Assembly: GCF_019649055.1 (NCBI RefSeq) | Contig: NW_026570229.1 | Span: 868,001 to 932,000, forward strand | Length of the DNA: 64,000 nt | Direction of reading: 5' to 3' | Source of the DNA: Paramacrobiotus metropolitanus | Lineage: Eukaryota; Tardigrada; Eutardigrada; Parachela; Macrobiotidae | In this document: positions 24,400-36,232 of the stretch, one piece after another | How the letters are laid out: the number at the start of each line of letters is the position of its first letter | How positions within the stretch are numbered: the first letter of the stretch is position 1 | Notes under the pieces: generated by a model | Databases searched by the model: none | What the model was told of the DNA's origin: nothing | Seen by the model: the letters and a program-made list of their open reading frames with translations, nothing else | Position numbers and translations under genes: made by a program

Positions 24400-26250
24400 T
24401 CGCTAAGGAAGCGGTTCAAGTCGATCTACATTTCCTGTTCTAACACTTTTTTGTTCTGCTAATCCAATTACTTAATAAATTAGTTAAGTGTTTTTCGTAC
24501 TGCAATTTCAGTTACAGTACTTAATAAATTACTTAACAAATTAGTTACGTTCCAAGTAACAATAATGTTAAGGTATCCTGGATACACTTTAACCTTAACA
24601 TGAACTTGGAGAATCTTGCGAACACATGCGAATAATAAACTGGGATCTGGACCCAGACAGATGCGATACAGTAATATTTCACGTACATAATAAGAGCTTA
24701 ACAATGTACAACAGTATCTACTGCGGCCACAAATAAGTACTATATGCCGATAGTATCAAGAGCGTACTACTGATTACGAAAATTTAATGCAAGCATGAGA
24801 GCAGTCAACACTAATAATTAATCTTGACGTGTGCAATACCAATAGTGCTGGTAATCCTAGCTGGTGCGAGCAACCGACTTGTCGTCGTCGCTGTTAGTAT
24901 TGTCATCTGCACTGTACTGGTACGGTTCTTTACCTTTACCAAATAATGGCGACGGTGCCACTGCAAGGCGTGATAAGTTACCGGATCCATTACGTTACTG
25001 AAGAGCTTATCGCGATTCCAAATTATTACGCGCGCGTTAAACCGGCAGCCGGTATTTATGCTGTTCGTGTAATTAACTAATGCAATTTATTCTCGCCTAT
25101 GACCTGGTCAACCCGTGATAGTTGATCTTCTTAAATTGCAAACCCTCGGGTAGGGTTTAAGGGCAAACTCTGGTACGGAAATGTGCAAAAATTCGGTACA
25201 TTTTCTGGCGTCCTACCTCGTCAACATTTCTCGGAAGGCAAAAGAAATACATTGACCAAAACGATCATCAAGTCATCAAGTCGCAAACGTATGGCTGTGA
25301 CTTTCTGACGATTCATAAAGGTTACAAACGTTTTAAAGACAGAAAACCACAATAAAATTTTGCGCTGAATCTAAATCTGTAATTTTTTTATTGAAAGTGC
25401 AAAAAACTCTGAATCGGGGAAAGAGGTGCAAATGTGACCCGGTTAAGTCGGGATTGCACTGAAGCCAGGCAGGCATTGTGTCGGCGGCAGTCTGTTTGCA
25501 TCCTGCAGTCGGGGTCAATTGGGCCAGTGCTACAAGTTAGACAAAGTCCGCTAATATTCATAATTCACATTTGAAAAATCGTAGTTCTCTATTAAATCGA
25601 TCACGACTTTAAAAAAGCAAGAAAGAATGTACAATCCCTTTTGAAGAAAAACCATTTGGTTAAAGCGGTTGGATATGCCACACGTTTGGGCCCTTGTAAT
25701 GTGATGCATTTGACTGACACTTGCGGAAAAGTAAAAAGTTTTCATGCAGCAGAGTTCAGTCTCATTTGTTTCATTAAACCTTGTCACGGGTATGTTGCCC
25801 GTAGATACTCATCTTCCGGTTTCGCCAGTTGCTTGGTTAAGCGCGTTTTCTAGTGTGGGTAATGGGTATATCAAAAATACGCTGACGTCCGTCGAAATTA
25901 CGCCATGCTTTTCCGGTAAAAAGTCTACTTAATTCACATTTTTGTATCTCTGAGAAATACTAATGTGCACGAACAGCTTCCGCTCTCCATGTATCTGACG
26001 ATGAATAAACCGTCTTAGAAATGTGCATTAACAGATCCCTACCACTGATCACTTTTACTGCACCACAAAAATTGATTTTGACAGGGACTTCCTGAAACGC
26101 CAAACGATTCACAATATTTCAAACAAACAACAGCCGAGAGCGTAAAACAAAGTACGCAATTTCGTAAGCGGTGGCCTCAACACATAAGAACATTAGGCTT
26201 ATAGCCGCTGCTCTACTATAAAGTGTAGCAATAGACCGTACCCCGTACAG
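24400..26250. other. Stretch without recognisable gene
   Basis: I looked here for the missing 3' exons of the KDZ gene (a DRFH..NH...C type block) and did not find a convincing match. A short open frame around 25640-25850 lacks clear splice sites. The rest is AT-rich and non-coding in appearance. Confidence 0.45.
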
Positions 26251-26255
26251 TGGTG

Positions 26256-26460
26256 AAATAGCGAAAGGCTATTCTGCCGGTCATACTGCGGCAAAATAGC
26301 AAAAGGCTATTTCCGCGGACTGTGCGGCCAAATAGTGAAAGGCTATTCGGCCGACCATAGTGCGGCAAAATAGCTAAAGGCTATTTTAACGCAGTGTGCG
26401 GCAAAATAGCAAAGGGCTATTTTGCCGCACGGGGAAAAAATGCGGCAAAATAGCCTTAGC
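26256..26460. repeat. Array of five hairpin repeats
   Basis: Five units of about 40-55 bp each have the form AAATAGC-(A/G/T)AAAGG-CTATT within GCGGCAAAATAG...CTATTTTGCCGC surroundings, so every unit is its own hairpin as well as part of a tandem array. No protein-coding reading is apparent. Confidence 0.82.
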
Positions 26461-27025
26461 CATAATGCACGTCGACGAGATAGAGGAATGACCCCTGACA
26501 GTAGGTGAAAGGTCACCCAGAGGTCAGTTTGAACAGCCTCACTTGGAAAGAGAAGACCAGAGCAAAAGCCTGAAGTTAATCAGATCGAGTAACAAGACTC
26601 TACTTTTGTTGGGATTACAACTCTTGACATTTCTATGGGCGACAAGCGCCTTATATAGCCCTGGGCACTCGCAGGTGCGGCTCTTCGTACGCGCAGGTAC
26701 GGATCTGAGAACAATAGGGATTTAGAAACTAGCCAATGAACTACGATTACACACACGTGGACCAATCTAACCGCCGCATCCTTACACGTGGACTAATAAG
26801 AACAAGAGGTCAGCTCGTACAGAAGAACAAAAGGTTTAGCTACGTCAGTGACTCGCGGTCAAAGCGAAATGGCAAGTCGCGGTCAAAGTTCTCTGCTGGA
26901 GATTTCTCAGAAGTCGATACTGAGACTCGGGGTCATGACTTGAGAAGAGGTTGTAGTAAGTACTTAGCCTAAGCCTTGGGGTAGAAGTAGTAAAGATGTG
27001 TACTAAGGAACGCCAGTACACGTCA

Positions 27026-27159
27026 AAACACCTGCGTGTGTGAGCCTTGACGTTCTGCTCGGGAAATCCCGGATACTTTATTGGGATTGTGTCGGCCGCA
27101 CAGTTAGACATGGATCCTATTATAAGCGATATTATAAACACTTCCTCCAAACAATACAT
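27026..27159 (-). pseudogene. 5' fragment of secreted LRR gene
   Basis: The start codon, signal peptide (IISLIIGSMSNCAADT) and about 40 residues match the first exon of the intact gene at 45221, including KYPGFPEQ.VK and RRCF. Similarity stops abruptly at about 27026. Similarity also extends upstream to about 27400, matching the 45222-45440 promoter region. This is the promoter plus signal-peptide end of a lost gene copy. Confidence 0.75.
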
Positions 27160-28112
27160 TTTACTGCAGTTTTTTTACGCTTCTGGGATCCGGCGACCAG
27201 ATTGTATTATCAAAGCGGAATCAAGTTAAGTTGATGCGTTTGAATGCTCTTACATCCGCTTTTAAAAACAACTTGAGGCGGCTATGTTGAGCGATCTCCA
27301 TGATGCGGAAGCTGTCAGTGACCGAATGTGCTTATGGCAAGAAAAGCAGGTACCCGTAAACAGCAGTTTCAGAAAGCAAAGCCGGTTTATACTTCCGGTT
27401 TATTACCGTTTCCGGTATCTCCAAGCAGCTTTGTAAGAGAAAATTGGACAAAAATTTCAGTCATAGAGGGTAAACGCCCACGTGTAACATCAGCGCGTTG
27501 AACTGTGTGTGTGTCTTGCCTGCACTTGGCGAAATGATCACGAGGTCAAAGCAGATCGAAGCAGAATAATAATGAAATTTCTAAGCGGTTCTTATACGAA
27601 AAGCGCTTAGGTAAGCTCCCAGCACCGAAAGCCGCAGTTTTCTTGGGTAGATTGGCACATTTGCAACATAACTTCCTAGTTGCCGCCAAGAGACTGTATT
27701 CTTGTTTAGAGCTTGATCTGAATGCTGCATATTCTGGAGAATTGTTGTTGTTCTGGGTGTCTACTGCCTTGAATTGGGCTCTGCCCTGAACGTGTGCGGA
27801 CGTTCGACCTTCGAGTAAACCTTAAACGAGAACAGCAAATTAGAATCCAATGTAAGCAAATGCGTTGTCATAAAGTGAAGCATTGCATTCACAGGTTCAC
27901 CAATAATTATTTCGAAATTTATCTGATGCATTTATCTATGTACCTGATGCTAGACGCAGAACTGCGCGGCCAAAATGTGGAAAGAATTTGAAAAAACGAG
28001 GAGAGAAAAGAAATTATTTTCAATCGGCGGTTCTTTATTTACTACTTTGAGGAGAGAAGCGGGTCCCGTACTGCGATAAAGCCTTTCAAAGGATTTGACG
28101 TATTGCGGCGTT

Positions 28113-28186
28113 GCGCCGTGGTGCAGTGGTACTGCCTACCGGCGGATCAAACGACGTAGCCGGGGTTCGATTCCCCTAGCGGTGCA
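28113..28186 (+). repeat. tRNA-derived SINE head, third copy
   Basis: The 74-nt head has a complete 7-bp acceptor stem (GCGCCGT with GCGGTGC), a perfect T arm GGGG-TTCGATT-CCCC, and a B box. The middle pairs CTAC with GTAG around an over-long loop and the D arm is weak, so it is not a normal tRNA. The following TTTTTCGGCCGTTTGTCGG resembles the SINE body of the other two copies. Confidence 0.7.
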
Positions 28187-28621
28187 TTTTTCGGCCGTTT
28201 GTCGGTTTCCAGTGGATGGCGCCTGCCACCCAGATATTGAAGAGCTCGATGTAGGTCAGCGTGGACCGGAAGGGCAGCGGAACACGGTTCTCCAGAAGAC
28301 AGCTGGTACCGCATTTGCCGACTGTGTCAACGTCTCCCAGCCGCAGTCGCGTTAAAGAGATATGAAACTAAACGAAACAGCGTTCTTATTCTAAATAATT
28401 TTTTTGCCGCTTTCTTTGCGCGTATCGCTTTCCGCGAAGCGGCTGTTGGTATCATAATTAGTTTTACTCGCGGAACTGAGAGCGCCTGCAGCGCCATACA
28501 CATACGCACCGTCAAAGAAGAACAGGTTTCTTGGAAAATCGCATTAATTATGGAGGTCATTGTTAATGCGTGCGGATCGCTTACACGGAAGTTTTAGGTC
28601 ACATTAAGCCTTAACGTGACC

Positions 28622-28661
28622 TAAAATTCTGGTTGCTTAATGATTAAGCAACCAGAATTTC
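28622..28661. repeat. Near-perfect palindrome
   Basis: AAATTCTGGTTGCTTAAT is followed almost directly by its reverse complement ATTAAGCAACCAGAATTT with a 1-nt centre. A second hairpin, AGGTCAC...GTGACCT, lies just upstream. It lies downstream of the LRR gene stop (28894) and could be a foldback element remnant or an RNA 3' structure. Confidence 0.8.
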
Positions 28662-28893
28662 GCTCGCCATGAGTAATTGTTATTCCTTGAGATATACAGT
28701 ATTTCATGACATACTACATAAATACAAACAGAAAGTAGTTTTCTTGTAATAACGTAATTTATTCTTAGACACGGAAGAGCTCTCCGCAAAATTCGCGTTT
28801 GAGGAACGGAATATTATGAAGTACGAACAAGAATTGTAAACAACTTTATCATCATACGACAAAGAATCGTGCTTATTGTAAAGTTTTGCTACA

Positions 28894-30228
28894 TCACACG
28901 GCACTAGCGCCGAGCGTGACATTTTGTGTCCAGGTTGAGCGATTCTTTGGATAGCAGCCAGCAGCGTGTGTACAGTAGACAAAATCGAACAGCGACAGCG
29001 GATAAATGCTTCCTCGAGACTTGTACGGCAACAACCGCCTCGCCGCCAGAGCTGTGACTTGCGCTCCCTCGAAGGACTTTCCGCGTGGGACGTGCACCCC
29101 ACCTGACGACGCGTTGCTCCAAGTGGGCGTGGCCGTACCCTTGGTGTAGTTACCGCAGGTGACACCGTCGGAGATGGAGCAGCACTGCGAGACGGCGGTG
29201 TAGCCGAGCGGCGGCTTCCGCAGCAGCCACTCCCATAGATTCTTTAGAGCGGGACAGTCGCAGTCCGCGTCGGACGGGCACAACGGATTGGAGTGCAAAT
29301 CTAGTTTCGGACGCACCCACGGCGAGGTCAGACTGTACAGCAGGCTGTCGTTGAGGTGCGTCAGACGGTTCCCGGCCAAGGACAGCGTCTGTAATGTCGG
29401 CATCGCGAAGTACTTAGTAAAGTAGATTTCCTGCACTTCGCTGTACATCACGGAAACCCTCTGTAAACACTCGAACAATTTACTATGAAGCGATGTAAGC
29501 AAAAATATCCGGCAAAATAATAAACAATGCACGAATTGTACCTCCAATGTTGAAGCCGCCGGTGCGAAAACTGACCAATCGAATTTGGTAAAATTCCCTT
29601 CGTAAATGTGGATAGTGACGAATTTCGATGGAAGCCCGTGGAACGCAAAGGCGTCAAGCGAGATGGCCGCTAAGCGGTTGCTCTTCAGCTGCAAGTCCGT
29701 CAGCAGCGGGAATCCCGCGAAGGTCTCGCGGGTCAACGCGGGAATGTGGATCCCCGCTAGACGCATTTCGGTGACGGTCGCTTGGACGTTGATGAGGAAG
29801 CGGTTGAGTGGGAACGGCCCATCGTCCGGCGCCACCCACAAATCGAAGAGCCAAATGCTGGTTAGATTGGGCAGATGCGGCAGCGGCGTAAAGGTGCTCA
29901 GCATGCAGCTCCCACCGCAGCCACCCTGGTCTTCCGAATTGCCGATCACCAAGGCTGTCAGATTGCGCGAAATGGCGCTGACGTTGTACTCCCGTTTGTG
30001 GCAGCCGCAACGCGGCCAATCGTCGTTGCACGCCGGCAGCACATAGCTGTGGCATACGTATTCCTGAGGAGAGTCCCAACCGGATGGGTATCCTCCTCGG
30101 TACAGGTCAGCGCCGTGGACGTATTCGTCCGAATCTGCTCGCAAAAAAACCGCCGTCACCGGTGCCGACCAGCATACCAGCATCAAGAGCAGCATGGCCA
30201 ATATCCTTGTCATGGATACAGGTCGCAT
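28894..30228 (-). CDS. Secreted leucine-rich-repeat protein, copy A
   Basis: Two exons, 29542-30228 and 28894-29460, flank an 81-nt intron (GTACAA...TTTACAG) that happens to stay open in frame; splicing is inferred from the paralogue at 43.8 kb, where the same junction occurs. The product is about 417 residues: signal peptide MTRILAMLLLMLVCWSA, an N-terminal Cys cluster (CHSYVLPACNDDWPRCGC), LRR units (LTDLQLKSNRLAAISLDAFA, LQTLSLAGNRLTHLND) and a C-terminal LRR cap (NPLC...CDC..LKNLWEWL). The start could be at 30228 or 30213; an open frame continues to 30348, but the signal peptide favours the inner ATGs. It is probably extracellular, with ligand unknown. N-glycosylation sequons are frequent. 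Confidence 0.82.
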   Translation of the reverse strand: MRPVSMTRILAMLLLMLVCWSAPVTAVFLRADSDEYVHGADLYRGGYPSGWDSPQEYVCHSYVLPACNDDWPRCGCHKREYNVSAISRNLTALVIGNSEDQGGCGGSCMLSTFTPLPHLPNLTSIWLFDLWVAPDDGPFPLNRFLINVQATVTEMRLAGIHIPALTRETFAGFPLLTDLQLKSNRLAAISLDAFAFHGLPSKFVTIHIYEGNFTKFDWSVFAPAASTLEVQFVHCLLFCRIFLLTSLHSKLFECLQRVSVMYSEVQEIYFTKYFAMPTLQTLSLAGNRLTHLNDSLLYSLTSPWVRPKLDLHSNPLCPSDADCDCPALKNLWEWLLRKPPLGYTAVSQCCSISDGVTCGNYTKGTATPTWSNASSGGVHVPRGKSFEGAQVTALAARRLLPYKSRGSIYPLSLFDFVYCTHAAGCYPKNRSTWTQNVTLGASAV

Positions 30229-30795
30229 TGAAATAGCTGGATATTCTTTCACAGACAGCGCCAGATATTGAACGCGAGACCATGCCATTATTTTGCAAAC
30301 GAAGTTTAGCAAACACAGATGAACATTAATAAGAGATAGACGTGGCATTTGTGCTGAGTTTTAGCGCAACGTGGAAGCAGCTGCAGAGAATTGCCGGCAA
30401 CGCTCAATATGAAATTAATGACAGAAACGGCTGCTGTGGAAATGAAACAGGTTTTCTTCGAAGAAGCAGTCATGGTTTGTGCTGCACAGTGATAAATCGC
30501 GGGTAATGCTGCTGCTGTTGCGCAGAAACGTTCAGGTGACGTGACGAATCACTGTATGGCAGTTGCATTCTAATGAATGAATGTACTAAATGCACCACTG
30601 AAGCGGACAGCACCGAGAGAAATTTATCCATGGCAGCATCAACGATCTTGGAAATCAAATCTATTCGTGTATTTAAATGACCACTAAATAACCTTATCGT
30701 TATGACAGTTTCGAGTCTGAAAGTAGTGATAAATTTGGCACGAATCCGAATCTACTCTAGCTATCATGAGTTCGTTAAAATAATTGGACGTTTTG

Positions 30796-33700
30796 TTAAG
30801 CCAACGAATTATAGTCATCTATAGGCATCCGATCCCAGTCTTCCACGACGTATGTCGTCACGGCGGGATCCATCGTGTTGGTGAAGCGGGTCGGCCACTG
30901 GGAGTACAGCTGACACTGATGGGTGTTTCCCTTGTTTATCTCCGTAGCTGCTACACAAATTCCCGGCATAAGTTGGCAAAGGGCTTGACACTCACCACTC
31001 AAGAGGTCTCGCAGAAGGGCACCGGAGATCTGACTGACCGGCTTCGACCCAGCCTGCACAATTACCTTCTTGTCAAAGGTTCGTAGGAGGCGGTTGCTAC
31101 GCCCAATTATGGCGACATCACCGGACGAGTGAGGCTTATACTGGCAGTTAGCGAGACTGTCATGCACGTTGCAGCTTTTTCCGGTCAGATTTAGCGTCGC
31201 CAGCACTCCGTAGTTTTCGGCAAGTCGGGCACATTTCTCAATCATGTTGCGGTTGGTAAGCTCGGCAGGGCTGAGGTAGTTTTCCAGTTGGTACGGGTCG
31301 CCTTCGCAGTCCACTATCCACTTGAAAAGAAAATAAGTTTCCCGGGTCTCTGGAAATCAAGATTAATACAACAGATGACCTTTCTAAGAATCACTGATAA
31401 GGTGGTTGACGCTACTAACAATTATTGTAAACACCATGAAAAGTCAGACTGCGAGGAGGATGAGGTATAGCAGCAGAACTACCACAGAATTCGGGTGATT
31501 GACACAATTTTCACTGTTAACTGGGAGCAGCTACGTTTTCTCACTGAAACTGTTATTAAATAGGAATAATCACTGATTGGGTACCTTTGAGAAGCTCACG
31601 ATTCTGTCTGGGACACTTATAACGCGTGCGCATCTTTTCCACATCAAAAAATCGTAAGCGTGGAGTTTCCCGGATGGGTCCGGCGACCCAAAAGAGCGGC
31701 ATTCCGGGTTGTAGCTGGACTGTGGTAAGAGGGGTACCATCAACCCTTCTGGAATAATCGTCAAAGCCCGAATGCATGATACTGCGAGGATCATAAGGCA
31801 TTTTCATATCCGATGAGAAATGTGGTGCGGTTGGGTCGTTTTTCTCGAAGTAATGGAGATTATTGTTGGGATCCATCGGGTTATCTGGAAAGCGGGATGG
31901 AGTTGAGGCAGTTTTAACGTATTTCTTTACTGAATTATTTGATTGAACACGGTAACATGACAGTGTTAAGATTAATTAATCATAATAACAAAATTTCGTT
32001 TAATGCCCATTGCTGGCATTGCTTATCGCTGGTTCAGTATGGAGTGCTTACTGCACATCAGATTGGAGGAAAACAGCTTCATGTACTGATCGCGATCTGC
32101 CCTCGTATGTTCATGCCGTATATCAAAAACACCGTGAAGGATTTCGTGAATAAAAACAACTTCCAGCAGCCAATCCGGGCGTTCATGTTGAGGCTCATCG
32201 AACGGTACTGTGTTTATGTAGATCCCGTTATCGGATTTTTCGTCAGGATTTAAACCCAGCTGCTCGGAATAGGGGGCGCTACAACCACGCAGGTAACGCA
32301 CACAGCAATAAAGTTTGGTTTTTTTTTAAACTTTTGATTGTGTAATGCCGGCCGTAGTGGTATGACTCACGAAGGTTATGCGGTGTATACATCCGTAAAA
32401 ATAATTTTACGTATACCAGCTCTTTCCACATACATACTGTACATCTATATTTAGTATCCACTACTGTACATAGTTAATACCTGCGTTATGACAGCTTAAC
32501 TGTTATCACCGAAAATGTGGTTTAGTGTTATCTTTACGGACTTTGGTTTTGACGGTTTAATCGGCGCACGTTAAAATGATAACGCTATGTATTGCAGTAA
32601 AGACTTCAGTCTGCTATACTTCTTTAGCAACTGAAAGTCAGTAAAACTGTAACTGCAAGTAACAATACGACTCTAGCTAATTGACTAGATAATTACAAAA
32701 TAAATAAATAACTAATTATTTAATAATTAAATGAGTAATACATATGTGATTAATAAATTAGCATGCGTAATAATGGGTCGTCTCATTAGTGCACTAAATG
32801 CAAAACCATCAGAATGAAGAAAAATCAAAATCAATTAGTTTACCACTAATTTACGTAGATAATTATGTACGTAGTTTCTGATTACTTACCCCATTGAGCA
32901 GGATTGGTACGTACAGAAGTCTTGAAAGATGTTGATGTTTAACACAGGAAATGCTTCATTTGCGTCAGCTTCCCACACATCCACCCATTGCAGTGTCTAT
33001 GGCTTCGATGGCTCGCTTGGCACTGTTCACAAACCTCGTATTCGCGTTCACAGTGTTATCGTATACTGCGAACAAATTAATAAAATGAGCGTTTATTAAA
33101 AACGGCAAACCGAACGCAATAATGCTCCAACAATTATTCAAAGGAAAGACACGTGTGCTGCGCAGCGGACTTAAAGGTTTACCTAGCCTATAAGGGATTC
33201 CACGAATCTTGGCATTGGGCCAGATATTTGGCTCGAACAGATTTGGGTCAGAGTAAAGTGGTGTAAATTTGGGTTCGCACCATTGATTCGGATTGTTTGG
33301 CATCCCACCCGGCATCATGTTGGTGCCAACAGGCGAACCAGAAAAGGCAAACGGTGGAGACAGCGGACTGATGCCACCATAGGGAGAATAGCGATAGCCA
33401 CCGTAGTTTGCATCGAAAGGAAGTGATGGATAATTAGCAGGATCGTATAACTCTTAACATTGAAGACCAATATGTATTTAGACTTCAGAGCAACCTAATA
33501 ATAATAATAAATGACCGGCAAATACTTTATCTGCGCAACGTACCCACAATGGGATAAGAGCGATTTTCACGGTAATTATCATGCGTGCATGACGTTCCCG
33601 AGCCAGTGATGCAGCCGCTGCTGACCATGGTGGTCGGTTGCTTCGTCGGCGTATCTGGGATCGAAGGGGGCTGGGTGGTGCGGCCATAAGGGGGATTCTC

Positions 33701-33946
33701 CACTTGGCAGAAGCCGAATACCGCGTCGACTTTCTCACAAAAGAGGTCCTCGCAACACTCGATGGCATCGGAGCACCCTTCACCCGGAAGCCGGCAGGCA
33801 GCCGCTAACTGCAAACACAGAACGCGCATTGTTAAGTTTGCTCTTCAGTTAGACCGACAGTCTTTACCAACAGGTGAGGTTAGTCGTTAAAATAAATAGA
33901 TTCTTACCATCACTAAACTGCTCCAGGCTGCAACAAGCAGCATCAT
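30796..33946 (-). CDS. Astacin-like metallopeptidase with N-terminal cystine-knot-like domain and PAN-like C-terminus
   Basis: Exons: 33908-33946 (MMLLVAAWSSLVM, signal peptide), 33544-33808, 33183-33452, about 32990-33065, a possible small exon near 32890-32930, 32052-32278 (5' edge uncertain), 31585-31884 and 30796-31313. The second exon encodes C-x6-C-x5-CC-x4-C-x9-C, an inhibitor-cystine-knot-type spacing, then a Thr/Pro linker. Next comes a Gly/Pro/Tyr-rich stretch, WPNAKIRGIPYRLG (astacin N-terminus), the zinc motif HEILHGVFDIRHEHTRADRD, and the Met-turn YDPRSIMHSG. The final exon has ECQALCQLMPGICVAATE, resembling a PAN/Apple domain. The zinc motif has one extra residue before the third His and lacks the usual Gly, so activity is uncertain. 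The start has a strong GCCACCATGA context. Confidence 0.75.
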
Positions 33947-34376
33947 GGTGGCAAATGCACTGAAGTGAAGAAAACTGTTATTTAAACAAAAATCGTTAAT
34001 CTTTTAATGTGTGCAGAGAATACGTTACATAATCACAGTGGAACGATAATGCGCAATGAAGTCAGACAAAACTGTTTTATATCGGTTTGGCGAACAGCCG
34101 CTGCATTCGATCAGGTGACTGGAATCTTCACTTTTTACGCACTTGTCTCCCTGGATCACTTGGAATTTTCTCCTTCAAGTGGCTGACGTTCCGACACGAG
34201 CTGCTTGCAGCCGTTTTCGCCTAAGAGAATTCGCACAAGCTGCTGACTGCTGCGAAACGTGGCTGCAGCCGCCACCGTCATTGCGAAGAAACACTTAAGG
34301 CTTTATACCGGGGAAAATGTAGAATACAGTATAATTTCGCAAGTGAATTCGATTTTTCCGAAGCTGAGTGTGCAGT

Positions 34377-34765
34377 TCATACGTGTATGTTGTTATCGAA
34401 CCGGAAGCAAAGGCAGATCAGAGAAGCGGCATTAGCATTATGGATGGAAAAACACTTGAGAAGACGCATAGTGCGCGCGGAATGCTGAGGCTGCAGTGAC
34501 GAGTATGCTGCCAGAATCGTTGCATCGATGGCACAGTGCTGCCACCCTGCAGCTGCCGATGGGGCCAAGCGCTGGCTGCGGGTTGCACAACGGGCTCTTC
34601 AATTCCTCTGGGAACCATTTCGCAAGCTGGAATCCGGTGGCAGGGTATGTTGGTTCGATGATCGGGTAAAAGCGGTCGCTGTCTAAAAACGCATAGTACT
34701 GGATTAGGTGGCAAACTGTTGCCCTTAAAATAGCATTTCGCGGCGCATGCTTTTGCAAAGGTCAT
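34377..34765 (-). other. Unrecognised open region, possible exon
   Basis: Two overlapping minus frames are open across about 320-350 nt. One reads CHLIQYYAFLDSDRFYPIIE, which looks protein-like with several Cys residues, but I cannot assign a family or a convincing splice model. It may be an exon of a gene upstream of the astacin-like gene, or a remnant. Confidence 0.25.
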
Positions 34766-35339
34766 ACGTATCCGACATTATTCTGCAAGCGCATCATTTG
34801 GAAAAAAATTACCTGTGAGTGCAACATTCCTGTGCTTATCGATTATGCGTTCATTTTATTTGAATAAAGCAAAAGATCCTTCCGAAACCTACCAGTATAT
34901 TTATATATATTTATTATTATTATCTTGTTGTTGCAGTAATTTACGCATAAGAAACTTGCACGATATAAGGAGTAAGCCAGTGATTTCTGGGCACACTTTT
35001 AATTCTTTTTTTATCCTAAAGGCTTACTTCCAGAGTTCTGGGTAAGCACTGGATGGTGGGATGATGTTAACCAGTCACAGGTTATTTCGGTGTGCGGTTT
35101 GCTTCCCGCAGAAATGGGTGGGCAACGCCCTCGATAAGCAACTTTCTGCCGTACGAAAACCGTGTCACGTGGATTTTTGCGGTGTGCCGTGGCCATATAC
35201 ATCAATGACCGGGGTAAGCCATTACCGTGAACATCGTTCTCCGCAGGCATCCAGTGCTCACACGCCGCTAAACCGCTGCTCTGATGGATGTGCAGATGTT
35301 AATGCCAGCGCGCTGCATTCACTGTAGTTTCTCTTTGAT

Positions 35340-35600
35340 GTCGCTACCAGATCGCGCGTCCGGAAAAAGCACCGGATTATCTTGCGCGTTGCCCGGTGCC
35401 GCACCGCACTGCAGGATATTTCCACTACGCTGCCATCGCCATGACCTGTGCGCTGCAACGTCCACACAGTGTAATGCACTTATTTGAACATTTGGTAGCA
35501 GATTGCACTAAAAATCGTTTCCCCATCATACTGACGATATTACAACGTAGGCTGAGACGCTACGTACTGGATTGCCTTTCCGGCGGCCCAGTCGCCTAAC
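35340..35600 (+). other. Unrecognised open region, possible terminal exon
   Basis: A plus-strand frame ends at a TAA near 35600 and reads HSVMHLFEHLVADCTKNRFP before a basic, Leu/Arg-rich helix-like end. No family is recognised and the 5' splice context is unclear. It is listed because its composition is more protein-like than the surrounding sequence. Confidence 0.25.
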
Positions 35601-36232
35601 TTGATCTAACTGTAGTCGAGTTATGATGGTGTAGGAACTAAGGAATACGGGATCGTAACAACAACAGGTTTTGGCAGTAGTTTAATAACATTCGGTCGAT
35701 CGTTCGTTCGTTAGAAGACGTAAGATAATCTTCTATCCTCCGTAAACAGTAACAGTCTGCCATTTTATAGGCGAAGAAACAATGAGTGTTTAGGTAAGGC
35801 TAAATGAAATGGGATAGGTTTTTTGATTTAAGATTACACTCACATTTTACTCATACAACACGTACACACTCGTACATTATTAGTCACACAAGACACTAAC
35901 GCTATAATATGAATCCGTTATTTCTAATAAAATATTGTAAACATTTGCATTGTGCTCGACAGGTGGCAAGCTCGGAAATGGAACTGCGCCGATCATAACA
36001 TACATGAATTTCTTAAAGAAAAACGTACCTCTTTAGCGGAAGGTATGCAACGATCCAATGACCAAAATTAATGATATACTTGTAGGCACCTCGGTTTTAC
36101 TAATAACTAATAAGCATGTGTTGTACTCGTACATTAAATTATTCACCAGATAAATCTTATGTTGTTTTTTGATTTGCCGAATTCGTGTCTTAATTGCTGA
36201 AATGCAGACTCAGCACATTACCGCCTCTATTT

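Noticed and set aside
26256-26460. CRISPR array
   Set aside because: The repeats are self-complementary and contiguous, with no unique spacers of regular length, in a eukaryotic context.
28113-28186. Functional tRNA gene
   Set aside because: The acceptor stem and T arm are good, but the D arm is weak and the anticodon arm has an over-long loop; three related copies share extra body sequence, which fits a SINE.
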